Source of the DNA: SAR324 cluster bacterium
GTDB taxonomy: Bacteria > SAR324 > NAC60-12
Length of the DNA stretch: 38,525 nucleotides
Direction of reading: 5' to 3'
NCBI GenBank assembly: GCA_028281495.1
Contig: JANQJU010000078.1
Coordinates: 1 to 38,525 of the forward strand
This document shows, in pieces, positions 24,306 through 31,649 of this stretch. The stretch's first letter is position 1; each line of letters begins with the position of its first letter. A program made the translations under genes and the position numbers. Under the pieces are notes generated by a model. The model searched no databases, had not been told where the DNA came from, and saw only the letters and a list, made by a program, of their open reading frames with translations.

Positions 24306-26129
24306 CTATCCAGACGCCACAGAAACGTCTTGGACTACCACGGAAGCGCGAGGAGGGGGGACAGTCAAGTTGGAGGGGAACCGTTCCAACTGACGGAAGT
24401 TTTGCAGTTTGGTACGTGTTAATTGATGCGCTGAATAACGCCATTTGTCCTTGAGCAAATGCCAGAGGAGCGATCTTGTAGAGAGATGTCCAAAGAAATA
24501 TTGCCAGTAAGCGTTTTCACTGTGGCGTTGTTTCCAAACACGCAGAAAGTTACGAAGACGTGGGTCGAGGTATTTTTTATCCAACATGAGGTTTTTTATG
24601 GAAGGAGGGATCCACTGAGCTTCATTATACCGTTCTCGAATTGCGTTGAGGGTGACCTCCAATTGGGATCCGTTTTGGTTGGCGGCAAAAGAGTTGGCAG
24701 CAGCATCGAAATCGAATTCTTGATGGGGATCCAGAGACTCCATCAAACGATTGATATCGTCATGAAGCCGCTCATAGGGTTCAAATCCGCCTCCCAGCAT
24801 GGAAAGGTGGTAATTTTCGTATACCTTGAGCGATGCAGGATCCCCCGTTTTTTCATAAACCGCCCGACCTTCTCCTAGTTTCAACAATTCCAAATAAGCC
24901 CCCAAGATCCAATTGATCGCATAAAGAGTCCACAAACGGTGGTCTTGGAAGGAGCGATAAGCGTTCGCAACCAATCGGTCGTTGGTGTGGAGAAATTTTA
25001 AGGTCAGGTCTTCCACACTCAGAAAGGCTTGCCTGGAATAATCTTGAGTTTGGTGAGCATCGATCAATTTCTGCGCTAGGACGGTAATGGATGCAAAAGT
25101 GATATACAACCCTCGTGAAAACAAAGGATCGATGAATCCTGCCGCATGCCCAAGTAAACAAAATCGGTCACCAACCACACGCTTGGAACTGTATTGGATG
25201 CGTCCCGTGGAAACCCAGTCGCGAACGGGTTTGCCTTCTTTTAAGTGTTCATGAATGGAGGGATATTTTTGGACGAATTGATCAAATTCTTCTTGGGCAG
25301 AAAGCCCTTCAGGCTTGGGGTGCTGGCGAGGGTCCAACATCAGTCCCACGCTACACAGGGGGTTAGTGGAGTCCTTGTGGTTGTTGAAGGGGATCACCCA
25401 AAGCCAGCCTCCCGGGAAAATGTGATGCAAGGTGCCCTCAAACATGGAGTGTAACACTCCCTGCTCCTCCTGAGACGGTCCCGCGTGGTGGACCGACGGC
25501 ACATCAATCATGTGAGTGAAGATGCTCCGCGAGTGGACTTGGAGGTTGTAGTCGCGTAAATCATACTTCTGTGCCAAAAGGGATCGAAAACCCCCTGCAT
25601 CGACAATGTATTGAGCCTGAAATTGTGTACCTTTTTGTGTGGTTATATTCACGCAATCGTCGGCAATATCGACAGCTTCAATGCCCGTTTTTTGGAACAC
25701 CGTAGCTCCGTATCGAATGGCCAAGGACATGAAATAGTAGTCGCTATCTTGGCGGTAGAGGTGCAGTTCATGTCCATAGGGTTCACGAGGAATGACTGCT
25801 TGTAAAACATGGTTAGGGTCATGCGGGTGGTTTGCTTGATGATGCATGAATCCAAAGTGCCGTTTTACTCCGTGCGAGTTGCCCACATAAGCGCGATAAT
25901 TTTCCGAACTGAAATAGGCCAGTTCAGGGACATCGTATTGAATGGCCATAAGACGTAAGGCTTCAGAGCTTTCCAAAATCATAGATTCCCCAATAGCAAA
26001 CTTTGGGTGACACGCCGCCTCAAACATCACAACGTTCAGGCCTTGCCGAGCCAATATCGTTCCTAAGATAGAACCACCCATGCCAGTTCCGATAATTGCG
26101 ACATCATACAAAGTTTGAGACGAGGTCAT
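24306..26129 (-). CDS. Flavin-dependent halogenase-like oxidoreductase
   Basis: A 607-residue FAD enzyme. It has the dinucleotide-binding motif GTGMGG at 14-19, IGESM (46-50) of halogenase-like monooxygenases, the halogenase signature WLWVIP (W-x-W-x-I-P) at 242-247, and the second FAD motif GHAAGFIDPLFSRG at 327-340. The WxWxIP motif is the feature used to separate flavin halogenases from monooxygenases. The substrate cannot be told; tryptophan, phenolic and carrier-bound substrates are all known in this superfamily. The C-terminal region (about 440-607) is longer than in phenolic halogenases. AGGA lies about 7 nt before the ATG. An unrelated FAD-dependent dehydrogenase remains possible. Confidence 0.85.
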   Translation of the reverse strand: MTSSQTLYDVAIIGTGMGGSILGTILARQGLNVVMFEAACHPKFAIGESMILESSEALRLMAIQYDVPELAYFSSENYRAYVGNSHGVKRHFGFMHHQANHPHDPNHVLQAVIPREPYGHELHLYRQDSDYYFMSLAIRYGATVFQKTGIEAVDIADDCVNITTQKGTQFQAQYIVDAGGFRSLLAQKYDLRDYNLQVHSRSIFTHMIDVPSVHHAGPSQEEQGVLHSMFEGTLHHIFPGGWLWVIPFNNHKDSTNPLCSVGLMLDPRQHPKPEGLSAQEEFDQFVQKYPSIHEHLKEGKPVRDWVSTGRIQYSSKRVVGDRFCLLGHAAGFIDPLFSRGLYITFASITVLAQKLIDAHQTQDYSRQAFLSVEDLTLKFLHTNDRLVANAYRSFQDHRLWTLYAINWILGAYLELLKLGEGRAVYEKTGDPASLKVYENYHLSMLGGGFEPYERLHDDINRLMESLDPHQEFDFDAAANSFAANQNGSQLEVTLNAIRERYNEAQWIPPSIKNLMLDKKYLDPRLRNFLRVWKQRHSENAYWQYFFGHLSTRSLLWHLLKDKWRYSAHQLTRTKLQNFRQLERFPSNLTVPPPRASVVVQDVSVASG

Positions 26130-26186
26130 AAATTTTCCTTTCCTTTGGATTCGTTTGTAAAACGGGCAAGGTTATCGCTGCCAGCA

Positions 26187-26372
26187 TCACACCAACCGTT
26201 CGGCTTGAATCACACCGAAATACAGCAACACGCCGAGGGCCAGCATCGGCCAACCCCATGCGTCCTTGAGTGTTTGCCACGAAGCTCACAAGGCAGAGAT
26301 ATCGAGGTGTTGATTGAGCACCAACCCCAGGACAACGACCAGAAAACCAGCAAGCAGGAACAGCTTTTTCAT
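26187..26372 (-). pseudogene. Small two-helix membrane protein gene interrupted by an in-frame stop
   Basis: ATG at 26372 (AGGA about 7 nt upstream) begins MKKLFLLAGFLVVVLGLVLNQ, a hydrophobic helix, and meets a TGA at 26286-26288 after 28 codons. The same frame continues without another stop for 32 codons and encodes a second segment, WPMLALGVLLYFGVIQAERLV, ending at TGA 26187-26189. The continuity of frame and hydrophobic pattern on both sides suggests a 61-codon membrane protein broken by one nonsense change, or a real 28-residue peptide followed by remnants. It lies 57 nt upstream of the halogenase-like gene. Confidence 0.45.
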
Positions 26373-26513
26373 CAGAAGTCCTAAAACAGGTGGAACAGCA
26401 GCATCGGGTAATCACGAGCGAATGCTTATTCCTTCTGCGAAAAGCAGACCATTTTTAAATATTTAATAAAATCAATTGCTTATGTTTGGCTAAGGGAGGG
26501 TAAAAGAGATAGA

Positions 26514-26633
26514 TTGAATGAAAATGACCGATTTGAATGATCAAGAGGAAGAAATGAATGAAAATGACTGATTAATTCAACGAAAAGAATAAATTGATTG
26601 AAAATGAAAGGTTTTTAGCGTTGCAACAAGGAA
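26514..26633. repeat. Three degenerate 40-bp tandem repeats
   Basis: Copies of a core TTGAATGAAAATGACCGATT-like sequence begin at 26514, 26554 and 26594, exactly 40 bp apart. The first two cores match at 18 of 20 positions; the third is more diverged (TTGATTGAAAATG) and extends into the 3' end of the kinase gene, past its stop at 26615. The rest of each unit is purine-rich but poorly conserved. The function is unknown. Confidence 0.5.
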
Positions 26634-28177
26634 AAGACGGTACTCACCAACTGGTCTCGACTGAATGGTTTCATCAGATAAGCCTTGATGCCCAATGCTT
26701 TGGCTTGCGCCTTAGTGACACGTTGACTGAATCCCGTTGCCAGCACAATTGGAAGTTCAGGACGCAGTTGTAAAAGTTGGACTGCCAGTTGGTCACCATA
26801 CAGATTTGGCATGGTTTGATCGGTGACTACTAGGTCAAACCGGTGGGGGTTTTGCTCAAACAAGCGCAGCGCTTCTCGACTGTCCGAAGTTGACGTCACT
26901 TGGAACCCTTCTTCGATCAGATATTGGGAAAGGAGTGATAAAATGGCCTCTTCATCATCCACCAAAAGCAAATGGGTATCCTCAGCATTTTCTGCGGATT
27001 GATACGAGGATTCCTCTTCATATTGCGAATGACTCAAGGGGAGTAGCACTTCAAAGGTGGTGCCCACCTCAATTTGACTGTCAAAATTAATCGCTCCGTT
27101 GTGCCGTCTCACAATATTGTGAACGATGGAAAGCCCCATCCCAGAGCCTTTTCCTTGAGGTTTCGTTGTAAAGAAAGCTTTGAAGATATTTTTTTGAACT
27201 TCTTCCGGAATCCCTCCACCCGTGTCTTGCACAAGCAGCCGAACGTACTTTCCTGGAGTCAAACCTTGCTGTTGAGCTTTTGAGTTGACGAGACTAACGG
27301 TTTCTAAGCGCACATTCAGGACTCCTCCTGTCTGCATCATGGCATGCGCTGCGTTCGTGCATAAATTCATCACAATTTGATGGATCTGAATCGGACTTCC
27401 CCACACGACATAAGAAATTCGGTCGAAGTATTGTCGAAATTCGATGGTACTTGGCAACATGACTCGCAGCATTTTCAATGCTTCATTCACCATCGGAACG
27501 ATATCAGAATCATGAAAGTCGTCCTGTTCTTGCCGACTGATATTTTGAATTTGTTGAACCAAATCCTTGCCCCGTTTCGAAGCTAAAAATAGATTGTCCA
27601 TATTTTCCATCACTAAGCTATTTGGATTTAAATGTTTTTTGATCAACATGGCGTACCCCTCGATAGCGAATAACAGATTATTGAAATCATGTGCGATTCC
27701 ACCTGCTAGGGTTCCAATCACTTCCAATCGTTGCGATTGCTGCAATTGGCGCTCAAAGGCTAACTCTTCAGTTAAATCGTGAATCACCGCTGTGAATCGA
27801 GTCTCTCCATTCCATCTAGCTTTCTGCACTCCAAGCCGAATGGGAAACTCTGAACCGTCTTTACGGAGTGCCGTTAGATTTCGAGTGGTTCCCACTACTT
27901 TGCTGGGAGAGCCTTCTGTATATTTTATAATGTAATCATCGTGTTGTGAACGATATGGCTCTGGCATCAACAAACTCACATTCTTTCCCAACACTTCAGA
28001 TGCGTCATAACCAAAAATTCTGACTGCACCTTGATTGTAGACTTCGATGATTCCGTGTTGATCAATCGTGATTAATCCGTCAATCACAGCATCTAGAATT
28101 GCTTGCATTCGAGCGTCAAACTCTTTTCGTGGAATCGATCTTGTTTTACGCTTGGGAGAGTTGGGTTTCTTGGCCAT
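26615..28177 (-). CDS. FixL-like PAS sensor histidine kinase with C-terminal receiver
   Basis: A 520-residue soluble hybrid kinase. A PAS domain (about 22-140) closely follows the FixL pattern: GLITID, FGYDASEVLGKNV, LLMPEPYRSQHDDYI, VVGTTR, RKDGSEFPI. His79 is in the place of the haem-ligating His200 of Bradyrhizobium FixL, and Arg99, 20 residues later, matches its oxygen-switch Arg220. HisKA has His163 (GIAHDFNNLL), and HATPase_c has NLCTNAAHAM, DTGGGIP and GKGSGMGLSI. A receiver with Asp453 (VVTDQTMPNLYG) and LMKPF ends the protein. The receiver probably tunes or relays the kinase output. The promoter region carries an element shared with the phosphatase gene at 29236-30459. Confidence 0.92.
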   Translation of the reverse strand: MAKKPNSPKRKTRSIPRKEFDARMQAILDAVIDGLITIDQHGIIEVYNQGAVRIFGYDASEVLGKNVSLLMPEPYRSQHDDYIIKYTEGSPSKVVGTTRNLTALRKDGSEFPIRLGVQKARWNGETRFTAVIHDLTEELAFERQLQQSQRLEVIGTLAGGIAHDFNNLLFAIEGYAMLIKKHLNPNSLVMENMDNLFLASKRGKDLVQQIQNISRQEQDDFHDSDIVPMVNEALKMLRVMLPSTIEFRQYFDRISYVVWGSPIQIHQIVMNLCTNAAHAMMQTGGVLNVRLETVSLVNSKAQQQGLTPGKYVRLLVQDTGGGIPEEVQKNIFKAFFTTKPQGKGSGMGLSIVHNIVRRHNGAINFDSQIEVGTTFEVLLPLSHSQYEEESSYQSAENAEDTHLLLVDDEEAILSLLSQYLIEEGFQVTSTSDSREALRLFEQNPHRFDLVVTDQTMPNLYGDQLAVQLLQLRPELPIVLATGFSQRVTKAQAKALGIKAYLMKPFSRDQLVSTVFSLLQR

Positions 28178-28255
28178 CCTTCTTCTCCATTTTGAGACGC
28201 GATTGACAAGCCTCAGCGTTTTCCACGGTCGTTTCGAAGTCTTTATTCTCTGTCA

Positions 28256-28317
28256 ATCATAGCGAATTCGTTTCCTTTTTCTATTCGCAGATATCCCTAA
28301 GGGAATACCCTTAGGGA
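28256..28317 (-). promoter_or_regulatory. Promoter with palindromic activator-type element (copy A)
   Basis: Read on the minus strand, an inverted repeat with arms TCCCTAAGGG (28317-28308) and CCCTTAGGGA (28303-28294) is followed by TATCTGCGAATAG (28293-28281). A 19-nt spacer then leads to -10 TATGAT (28261-28256). There is no good -35 box; CGAATAG occupies that area, which suggests an activator-dependent promoter. The block TATCTSCGAATAG-N19-TATNNT recurs at 30500-30537. The start site would be near 28249. Confidence 0.6.
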
Positions 28318-28331
28318 TTGACGCTTTTACC

Positions 28332-28360
28332 TTGTAAGGCAAACGTTACTTTTTTATAGT
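28332..28360 (+). promoter_or_regulatory. Sigma70-type promoter for the tandem-receiver gene
   Basis: TTGTAA (28332-28337), a 17-nt spacer and TATAGT (28355-28360), with a start near 28367. The palindrome at 28294-28317 is centred at about -61, a classical activator position, so both divergent promoters could be controlled by the same regulator. Confidence 0.6.
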
Positions 28361-28414
28361 AAGGTTTCTCGACAACAGACCAGTACCGCCAAAATTCAAG
28401 GGATTGAACAGAAA

Positions 28415-29176
28415 ATGACTACAATTTTAGTGATCAATGATTCTAAATTTCAGAGAAAAAAATTGGTGGATATTTTGTCATCTGCGGGTTTCAAGACAGC
28501 CGGTGCGGGTACGGCGGAGGCCAGTTTAGAGCACATTCGGAGAGAAGCGCCCGAGGGCATTTTGCTCAGTCTGATCATGATGGAGACAGAAGGGGTTCCG
28601 CTGCTGCATATGTTGAGGCGGGATCACCCCCAGATTCCGGTCATTGTGTTGTCACCAAACCTTGAAGATGCGACACATCAACAGTGTGTAGATTTGGGGG
28701 TACATGAGGTGTTCAAACGCCTGCCCAACACGGAAGAAATACGGGAATCTTTCCAATCGATTCTAGATTTAGATCGTTCGGTAGCCCCTACAGCAACATT
28801 ACCAGCATCCGTTGGAAAGAAGACCATTTTGATCGTAGATGACTCAAAATTTCAGAGAAAAAAAATCCGTCAAGTGCTGCAAGGTCTAGGGTTTGCGACC
28901 CTAGAGGCCGGTAATGGCAAAGAAGGATTGCTTGCAATTGAGCAATACTCTCCCGATTTGGTGGTGATCGATTTGTTGATGCCTATCATGGGTGGCCTAG
29001 AATTTCTGCATGAGATGAAAACACAACGCATCCTCATTCCTGTCATAGTACACACCAATGACTCTCAAGATAATGTAAGGCGAGATTGCTTGGATTTGGG
29101 AGCGATGGCGTTCTTAAATAAGCCCTCGAACCCTCAAAGGTTTTTGTCTGTAATCGACAGCATTTTTCACAAATAG
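28415..29176 (+). CDS. Tandem receiver protein, first receiver lacking the phospho-acceptor
   Basis: A 253-residue protein made of two CheY-like receivers joined by an Ala/Thr linker (about 120-133), with no output domain. Receiver 2 is intact: ILIVDDSKFQRKK, Asp in VVIDLLMPIMGG, Thr/Asn switch (VHTNDS) and FLNKPS. Receiver 1 copies the same opening (ILVINDSKFQRKK), but the acceptor Asp is Ser (ILLSLIMMETEG) and the KP motif is KRLP, so it cannot be phosphorylated normally. The DSKFQRKK helix-1 motif also occurs in the single receiver at 33947-34309, so these arose by duplication. It is likely a phosphate sink or adaptor for the nearby kinases. The ribosome binding site is weak. Confidence 0.88.
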   Translation: MTTILVINDSKFQRKKLVDILSSAGFKTAGAGTAEASLEHIRREAPEGILLSLIMMETEGVPLLHMLRRDHPQIPVIVLSPNLEDATHQQCVDLGVHEVFKRLPNTEEIRESFQSILDLDRSVAPTATLPASVGKKTILIVDDSKFQRKKIRQVLQGLGFATLEAGNGKEGLLAIEQYSPDLVVIDLLMPIMGGLEFLHEMKTQRILIPVIVHTNDSQDNVRRDCLDLGAMAFLNKPSNPQRFLSVIDSIFHK

Positions 29177-29235
29177 ATCCATAGACCAATCTCTTCAAAC
29201 CCTCTTATTGCTGCTTTCAAACTCGCTATTTTTGA

Positions 29236-30459
29236 CTACAAAACCTCCATCCCTACCATTGTCAGGTCATCGTTCAATTCTCCGCAGAAGGAGTAGTGAG
29301 AGGCGGCTTCATAAACGAAATCTAATAAATCATTCAGCGTCTTGGATAAATTCTGTTTCAACAACTTTTCTAACCCATGACATCCCATAGGGCGCATTTG
29401 GGAATTCACGGAATCGATGAGGGCATCGGTATACAGAAACAATTTGTCTCCTGCTTCCAGTTGAAAGGTTTCCTGGTGAAAATCTCGACGGCTTTTTGGG
29501 AACACTCCCAAAATATGATCGGTGGTCGGCAACATATGCAGTTCTCCGGTGGCATGTCGCAGTACATAGGCTGGGGGATGGCCTGCAATCGAGTATTGCA
29601 ATGCACGGGTGGTACGATCATAGATGCCATAAAATGCCGTCACAAATTTACCTGAGACTTGAGCCTGATACAGCTGTTGATTGAGTTCTCGAAGTACATG
29701 CTGGGCACTGAACGATTGAATCGCATCCATTTTGAAATAGGATGACACCATCATGGAAAGTAGGGCGGCGGAGAGGCCGTGCCCGGTCACATCGGCGACA
29801 AATAATCCGACTCTGCCATCGTGCAATTCAAACACATCATACAAATCCCCACCCAGTTCCATAAACGGCTCATATCGAGATGCTACTCGAATATGACGAT
29901 CTTTCGGGAATGGAGCAGGGAGCAATGCTGCCTGAATATCTTGAGCTTGTTGCATTTCGTCCTCCCATATTTGTTGTTTTTTTTTAAGATCGCCTTCCCA
30001 TTGTTTGAGTTGTTTTTGCAGGTCACGATGGAATGCAACCGTCTTTTCCATACGTTTCCGCTGGAGGTACAATTCCACTAGCGCCGATACTTTGGCAAGC
30101 AAGACATACGGTTCCACCGGTTTGATCAAATAATCGTGTGCCCCCTTTTCGTAACCCATCTGGATGGAACGGGGATCAATCATCTGGCCCGACATGAAAA
30201 TAATGGGAACCTTTTTAGTAGGCACACTCACCTTCATCAAAGACGCCACCTCGAAACCATCTATTCCCGGCATACAAATGTCCAAGATTACCAAAGCAAA
30301 TTCTCGCTCTAACAACATGCCAAGCGCTTCATTGCCCGAACGGGCATGAAACACATGATGCGTTGGTTGCTCCAACCACTTCGTGAGACTGAACAGGTTT
30401 TTGGGTTCGTCATCAACAATGAGAATATTGATGGGGAATGTTGACTGAAAATTTTCCAT
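29236..30459 (-). CDS. Receiver-SpoIIE/RsbU-type serine phosphatase
   Basis: A 407-residue response regulator. The receiver (10-125) has IVDDEPKN, Asp60 (VILDICMPGIDG) and LIKPVEP. A coiled coil (about 130-180) leads to a PP2C-like SpoIIE phosphatase domain (about 185-405) with the metal-binding aspartates in ELGGDLYDV, VADVTGHGLSAAL and GELNDDLTMVG. Such proteins dephosphorylate anti-sigma-factor antagonists when the receiver is activated; no STAS antagonist or anti-sigma kinase is seen in the window. GGAG 5 nt before ATG 30459 decides the start. Its receiver is very similar to that of the next gene upstream (30577-31641). It is the last gene of a five-gene operon but also has its own promoter element. 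Confidence 0.92.
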   Translation of the reverse strand: MENFQSTFPINILIVDDEPKNLFSLTKWLEQPTHHVFHARSGNEALGMLLEREFALVILDICMPGIDGFEVASLMKVSVPTKKVPIIFMSGQMIDPRSIQMGYEKGAHDYLIKPVEPYVLLAKVSALVELYLQRKRMEKTVAFHRDLQKQLKQWEGDLKKKQQIWEDEMQQAQDIQAALLPAPFPKDRHIRVASRYEPFMELGGDLYDVFELHDGRVGLFVADVTGHGLSAALLSMMVSSYFKMDAIQSFSAQHVLRELNQQLYQAQVSGKFVTAFYGIYDRTTRALQYSIAGHPPAYVLRHATGELHMLPTTDHILGVFPKSRRDFHQETFQLEAGDKLFLYTDALIDSVNSQMRPMGCHGLEKLLKQNLSKTLNDLLDFVYEAASHYSFCGELNDDLTMVGMEVL

Positions 30460-30499
30460 GCGGACTCCTAAAAACGATTCGGTTCCAGGGCTTTTCTTC

Positions 30500-30561
30500 A
30501 CGATACCGCAATCGTAGATTTTCTCTATTCGGAGATACGCTTAGGTAGAAACCCCTATTGG
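30500..30561 (-). promoter_or_regulatory. Promoter element for the SpoIIE phosphatase gene (copy B)
   Basis: On the minus strand TATCTCCGAATAG (30537-30525), a 19-nt spacer and -10 TATCGT (30505-30500) reproduce the arrangement at 28256-28293. The sequence further upstream (30561-30538: TAGGGGTTTC, ACCTAAGCG) looks like a degenerate version of the CCCTAAGGG palindrome found there. The start site would be near 30493, 34 nt before the ATG. Confidence 0.55.
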
Positions 30562-30576
30562 AGGAGGGCAATAAGG

Positions 30577-31641
30577 TTAGTCCACTCGGACCATGTGGTG
30601 GGTGATGGCAAACCGGACCAAGCTGGCCAAGTCGCGAATTTGGAGTTTTTGCATGAGATTGCGACGATGAGCTTCCACCGTGCGTTCGCTGACATTGAGG
30701 TCAATCGCAATCACTTTGGTACTGTTGCCATCCACAATCAATTGGAGAATTTCCTGCTCACGTGGGGAAAGGAGGTTGCACAATGTTTGTTCTACTTCCA
30801 AAAGACTCTGTTCGGCTTCCTTTTGCGCAGTCAGGTCTTGAAAAGTGAACAGTACCCCAGCGATCTGATTCGTTGATTTTCGAATGGGAGCCATCTCCCC
30901 TTTAATAGGGATGGCGTTCCCTTTCTTTTCTTTAAGTTGGAGAGGAGTGGGGAGGCGTTGCGTTTGCCCATCCTCCATCACTTTTTTCCAGAATCCGTTG
31001 ACCTGGAAGGGGGTATCCTCTTGCCGAAAATGCAACATGTCCCAAATCAAATGCCCCCGTAACTCTTGTGAGGACCACCCAGTTATGGATTCGGCGACCG
31101 TATTGAGAAATGTGATTTTTCCCTGGGAGTCCATGGCGACCATGGCGTCCGTGATACTAGCCAAAATGGTTTCTAACCACTTCCGTTGCGCCAGTAGTTC
31201 TTGTTCCACTTGCTGCCGGACCAGGATTTCTTCTTCCAATTGTTTTCGTTGCCGATACAAGTCCACAAATACGTTCACTTTACTTTGTAAAATTGCCGGA
31301 TCGAACGGCTTGAGCAAATAGTCGGCGGCCCCCGAATCATACCCTTGAAAGAGGAATTGCTCGTCTAACCGGGTTGCTGTGATAAAAATAATTGGGACTT
31401 GACTGGTTTCCCGATTGTTCCGAATCAGTGTAGCGGTTTCAAAACCGTCCATGTCAGGCATCTCCACATCCAGCAAAATCAGAGCAAATTCATGCTCCAG
31501 AACCATTTCCAAAGCTTCATTTCCTGAATGCGCTTCCCACAGTTGTCGGGTCGGCTTTTCCAACCATTTGGTCAGGGTAAGCAGATTTTTGGGCTGGTCA
31601 TCGACCAACAGGATTTTAATCAATGAATCGGTCATCGACAT
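30577..31641 (-). CDS. Response regulator: receiver-PAS-LuxR (NarL/FixJ-type) HTH
   Basis: A 354-residue transcription factor. The receiver (1-125) has LLVDDQPKN, Asp58 (LLDVEMPDMDG) and LLKPFDP. A coiled coil precedes a PAS domain (about 155-270; ITDAMVAMDSQGKITFLN, ITGWSSQEL). The C-terminal LuxR-type HTH is at about 285-350 (LSPREQEILQLIVDGNSTKVIA, then SERTVEAHRRNLMQKL). A PAS domain between receiver and HTH is unusual and implies a second input. AAAGG lies 5 nt before the ATG. The receiver is a close paralogue of that in the downstream SpoIIE gene. It is the natural candidate to bind the palindromic elements at 28294-28317, 30538-30561 and 34369-34377. Confidence 0.92.
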   Translation of the reverse strand: MSMTDSLIKILLVDDQPKNLLTLTKWLEKPTRQLWEAHSGNEALEMVLEHEFALILLDVEMPDMDGFETATLIRNNRETSQVPIIFITATRLDEQFLFQGYDSGAADYLLKPFDPAILQSKVNVFVDLYRQRKQLEEEILVRQQVEQELLAQRKWLETILASITDAMVAMDSQGKITFLNTVAESITGWSSQELRGHLIWDMLHFRQEDTPFQVNGFWKKVMEDGQTQRLPTPLQLKEKKGNAIPIKGEMAPIRKSTNQIAGVLFTFQDLTAQKEAEQSLLEVEQTLCNLLSPREQEILQLIVDGNSTKVIAIDLNVSERTVEAHRRNLMQKLQIRDLASLVRFAITHHMVRVD

Positions 31642-31649
31642 GATTGCCT

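Noticed and set aside
26286..26288. In-frame TGA read as selenocysteine
   Set aside because: The stop lies between two membrane segments, with no redox motif and no obvious SECIS-like hairpin directly after it; a nonsense mutation is simpler.
26104..26415. 103-codon minus-strand ORF overlapping the start of the halogenase-like gene
   Set aside because: Cys/Arg-rich composition with no protein-like pattern. The neighbouring frame (26187-26372) has a ribosome binding site and two clean hydrophobic helices, so this is a shadow.
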